64,000 nt of DNA from assembly GCA_021811435.1 (NCBI GenBank), contig JAJZOR010000005.1, forward strand, positions 1 through 64,000. The letters run 5' to 3'. How positions within the stretch are numbered: position 1 is the stretch's first letter; the number at the start of each line of letters is the position of its first letter. Under the pieces are notes generated by a model, which saw nothing but the letters and a program-made list of their open reading frames with translations, did no database searches and was not told the DNA's origin. Origin of the DNA: Microcaldota archaeon (GTDB lineage Archaea; Micrarchaeota; Micrarchaeia; Micrarchaeales; Micrarchaeaceae). Of this stretch, positions 62,272 to 64,000 are shown in pieces. The position numbers and the translations under genes are program-made.

Positions 62272-63952
62272 ATACGTCCCTCCCTACTTTTACTATCTCC
62301 CCTATCGTAGCGTAAGAGCTCACCGCATCCATAACGTAAGGCATGAGGTTCGCGGTGTCGGATACCATGGCCTTGCGCAGCCTTGCCAGGCTCTCCGCCA
62401 CCCTGCTTGTGCTCCTTGATTTCCTTACGCCTGCGAGCCTGCGCCTCTGGGTGCGCTGGGCCGCCATGCTGACCTTTAGCGTGTTTATCTGCCTCTCGCT
62501 CTCCTCCCTGTACTTGTTGACCCCGACCATTACCTCCTCTCCATGCTCTAGCCTCATCTGCCTTTCATAGGACGCGTTAGCTATCTCGCTTTGGAGGTAT
62601 CCGCGCTTTATCGCCTCAAGCACGCCGCCCATCTTCCCTATCCTGTCGAAATATTCGTATGCCTCGAGCTCCATCCTGTCCGTCAGGCTCTCCAGATAAT
62701 ATGATCCGCCAAGAGGGTCGACCACGTCCTTGACGCTGGCCTCCTCTGCTATTATCTGCTGCGTCCTGAGCGCGACCTTGGCTGCCTCCTCGGTCGGCAG
62801 CGCCAGCGCCTCGTCGTAAGAGTTCGTATGTATGCTCTGAGCGCCGCCCAGGACCGTGTAAAGCGCCTCCAATGCAGTCCTGGATATGTTGTTCAGGGGC
62901 TGCTGCCACGTCAGCGTGTAGCCTGACGTCTGCGCGTGGAACCTGAGCTTCAGCGACTTCGGGTTCTTGGCACCGTATTTCTCTTTCATCACAGTGGCCC
63001 ATATCCTGCGCGCCGCCCTGAACTTCGCTATCTCCTCGAACATCTCCATTGATGAGTCGAAGAAGAATGATATCCTTGGCGCGAAATCATCGACATCTAG
63101 CCCTGCCGCTATGCCAATGTCGACGTAGTGGAAGCCGTCGGCTAGGGTGAAGGCGAGCTCCTGCGCTGCCGTGGAGCCGGCTTCCCTTATGTGGTAGCCT
63201 GAAACGCTTATGTAGTTCCATTTCGGCATCTTGCCAACGGAGTAAAGCATCATGTCCTTTATCATCCTGAGATGCGCCTCCGGCGGGTAAAACCACTCCT
63301 TCTGCGCTATGTATTCCTTCAGTATGTCGGCCTGCAGCGTGCCAGACAGCGATTCTGGCTTTATCCCGCGCTTTTGCGCTACCACGATGTACATTGAGAA
63401 CAGTATTATGGCCGGCGCGTTTATCGTCATGGATGTGCTGACCCTGTCCAGCGGTATGCCATCGAAAAGGACTTCCATGTCCTTGAGCGACGTGACATTG
63501 ACCCCGCACTTTCCTATCTCGCCCTCGGCGCGTTCGCTGTCGCAGTCCACGCCGTAGAGCGTAGGCTCGTCGAATGCTATGCTGAGCCCTGTCTCGCCGT
63601 GCTTGAGTAGGTATTTCAATCTGGCGTTGGTGTCCTCTGGCGTGCCGAAGCCGGAGAACATGCGCATGGTCCATGGCCTGCCCGCGTACATGTTAGGGTA
63701 TATGCCGCGCGTGAATGGGTAGACGCCCGGCATCTCGCCGTCTATACCGGAGGCGTCTTCATCGGTGTAGACTATTTTGCCTACATTCGGTGGCTTCCTA
63801 CCAATCCATGGTGCGAGCACTTTGCTTTCCCATTCCGCGTACTTCTTGCCGGATTTAGACGCACGCGCAGAGAGCAGCTTGGCCTTTTTGCCCCAATATG
63901 AGGCGCTGAGCGATTCCTTTTTATCACTTGCCATTAGATCAGAGATGCCCAT
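62240..63952 (-). CDS. mcmA1: methylmalonyl-CoA mutase, catalytic subunit
   Basis: 570 residues. CoA/substrate TIM barrel: [49 protein letters not shown]. Interconverts succinyl-CoA and methylmalonyl-CoA with adenosylcobalamin; no epimerase or B12 synthesis genes are in the window. An in-frame ATG 21 nt later is also possible as start. TTTTAAAT near 63985 is the operon TATA. Confidence 0.96.
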   Translation of the reverse strand: MGISDLMASDKKESLSASYWGKKAKLLSARASKSGKKYAEWESKVLAPWIGRKPPNVGKIVYTDEDASGIDGEMPGVYPFTRGIYPNMYAGRPWTMRMFSGFGTPEDTNARLKYLLKHGETGLSIAFDEPTLYGVDCDSERAEGEIGKCGVNVTSLKDMEVLFDGIPLDRVSTSMTINAPAIILFSMYIVVAQKRGIKPESLSGTLQADILKEYIAQKEWFYPPEAHLRMIKDMMLYSVGKMPKWNYISVSGYHIREAGSTAAQELAFTLADGFHYVDIGIAAGLDVDDFAPRISFFFDSSMEMFEEIAKFRAARRIWATVMKEKYGAKNPKSLKLRFHAQTSGYTLTWQQPLNNISRTALEALYTVLGGAQSIHTNSYDEALALPTEEAAKVALRTQQIIAEEASVKDVVDPLGGSYYLESLTDRMELEAYEYFDRIGKMGGVLEAIKRGYLQSEIANASYERQMRLEHGEEVMVGVNKYREESERQINTLKVSMAAQRTQRRRLAGVRKSRSTSRVAESLARLRKAMVSDTANLMPYVMDAVSSYATIGEIVKVGRDVYGEWKEPKII

Positions 63953-64000
63953 CGTCAGGTTTAGTTTAGTAATGCGAGCCCAATTTAAAACACTTTTCGT

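Noticed and set aside
1-64000. CRISPR arrays
   Set aside because: No regularly spaced short repeats were seen, and no cas-like gene.

Overview
The window looks like a chromosomal segment of a DPANN-type archaeon, most likely Micrarchaeota (ARMAN-2-like). The placement is inferred from gene content, not from a database match. Archaeal information-processing genes occur throughout: fibrillarin, archaeal GluRS, Rpo7 and Spt4, aIF5A, eS8, eS24, eS31, NAC, a primase large subunit and PIN proteins. Promoters are TATA-type, Shine-Dalgarno sequences are GGTGA-like, native genes favour AGA/AGG and ATA codons, and three tRNAs are present, one with a probable intron. Euryarchaeal-type division genes (two FtsZ plus SepF), VKOR, pilin-like class III signal peptides and many N-glycosylation-type surface proteins fit this group. 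Genes are packed tightly, with 4-20 nt overlaps in operons and convergent 3' overlaps.

Layout. 0-6 kb: surface proteins, a P-loop kinase, a pilin-like protein, a response regulator and VKOR. 6-8.4 kb: a large multi-PAS histidine kinase. 8.5-18.2 kb: a dense information-processing block (fibrillarin, gltX, FKBP, rpoE1/spt4, SepF, TrmJ-like methylase, eS31, eS24, aIF5A). 18.8-22.9 kb: tandem ftsZ genes, eS8 and ornithine carbamoyltransferase. 23.6-28.9 kb: an AT-rich cassette (FkbM methyltransferase, two multi-pass GT39-like glycosyltransferases, a dolichyl-phosphate sugar synthase), probably for surface glycan assembly and horizontally acquired. 29.1-32.0 kb: a stand-alone 23S rRNA gene on the minus strand, bracketed by a processing stem, followed by a promoter-driven structured RNA candidate. 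32.4-35.7 kb: two modular pilin-like proteins sharing a near-identical N-terminal half but with unrelated C-termini. 36-47.5 kb: mixed metabolism and information genes (FMN reductase, THUMP-FtsJ methylase, NAC, purine nucleoside phosphorylase, pyruvate kinase, primase subunit, tRNA-Ser). 47.5-52.8 kb: an accessory segment bounded by tRNA-Pro and a degenerate tRNA-Pro fragment; it holds an ATPase, a broken gene, an IS481-like element and an aspartate kinase with foreign-looking codon use. 54.5-59.7 kb: an ACT-domain regulator and a thrC-thrB-hom-asd operon headed by a 60-residue aspartate-kinase-like fragment. 59.8-64 kb: threonine aldolase, then a B12-dependent methylmalonyl-CoA mutase operon with its MeaB chaperone.

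How the parts connect. Aspartate kinase, Asd, Hom, ThrB and ThrC form a complete aspartate-to-threonine route, and threonine aldolase can split threonine to glycine. The FtsZ pair and SepF form a division module. The histidine kinase and response regulator 1.8 kb apart could be partners. The most unusual signals are the 23S rRNA, which departs from consensus at the P-loop, peptidyl-transferase centre, helix 69 and sarcin-ricin loop; the tRNA-Pro-bounded island with replacement of the resident aspartate kinase; a thrC whose zinc ribbon has no in-frame start codon; and a primase large subunit with an altered C-terminal domain. All alignments were done by eye.
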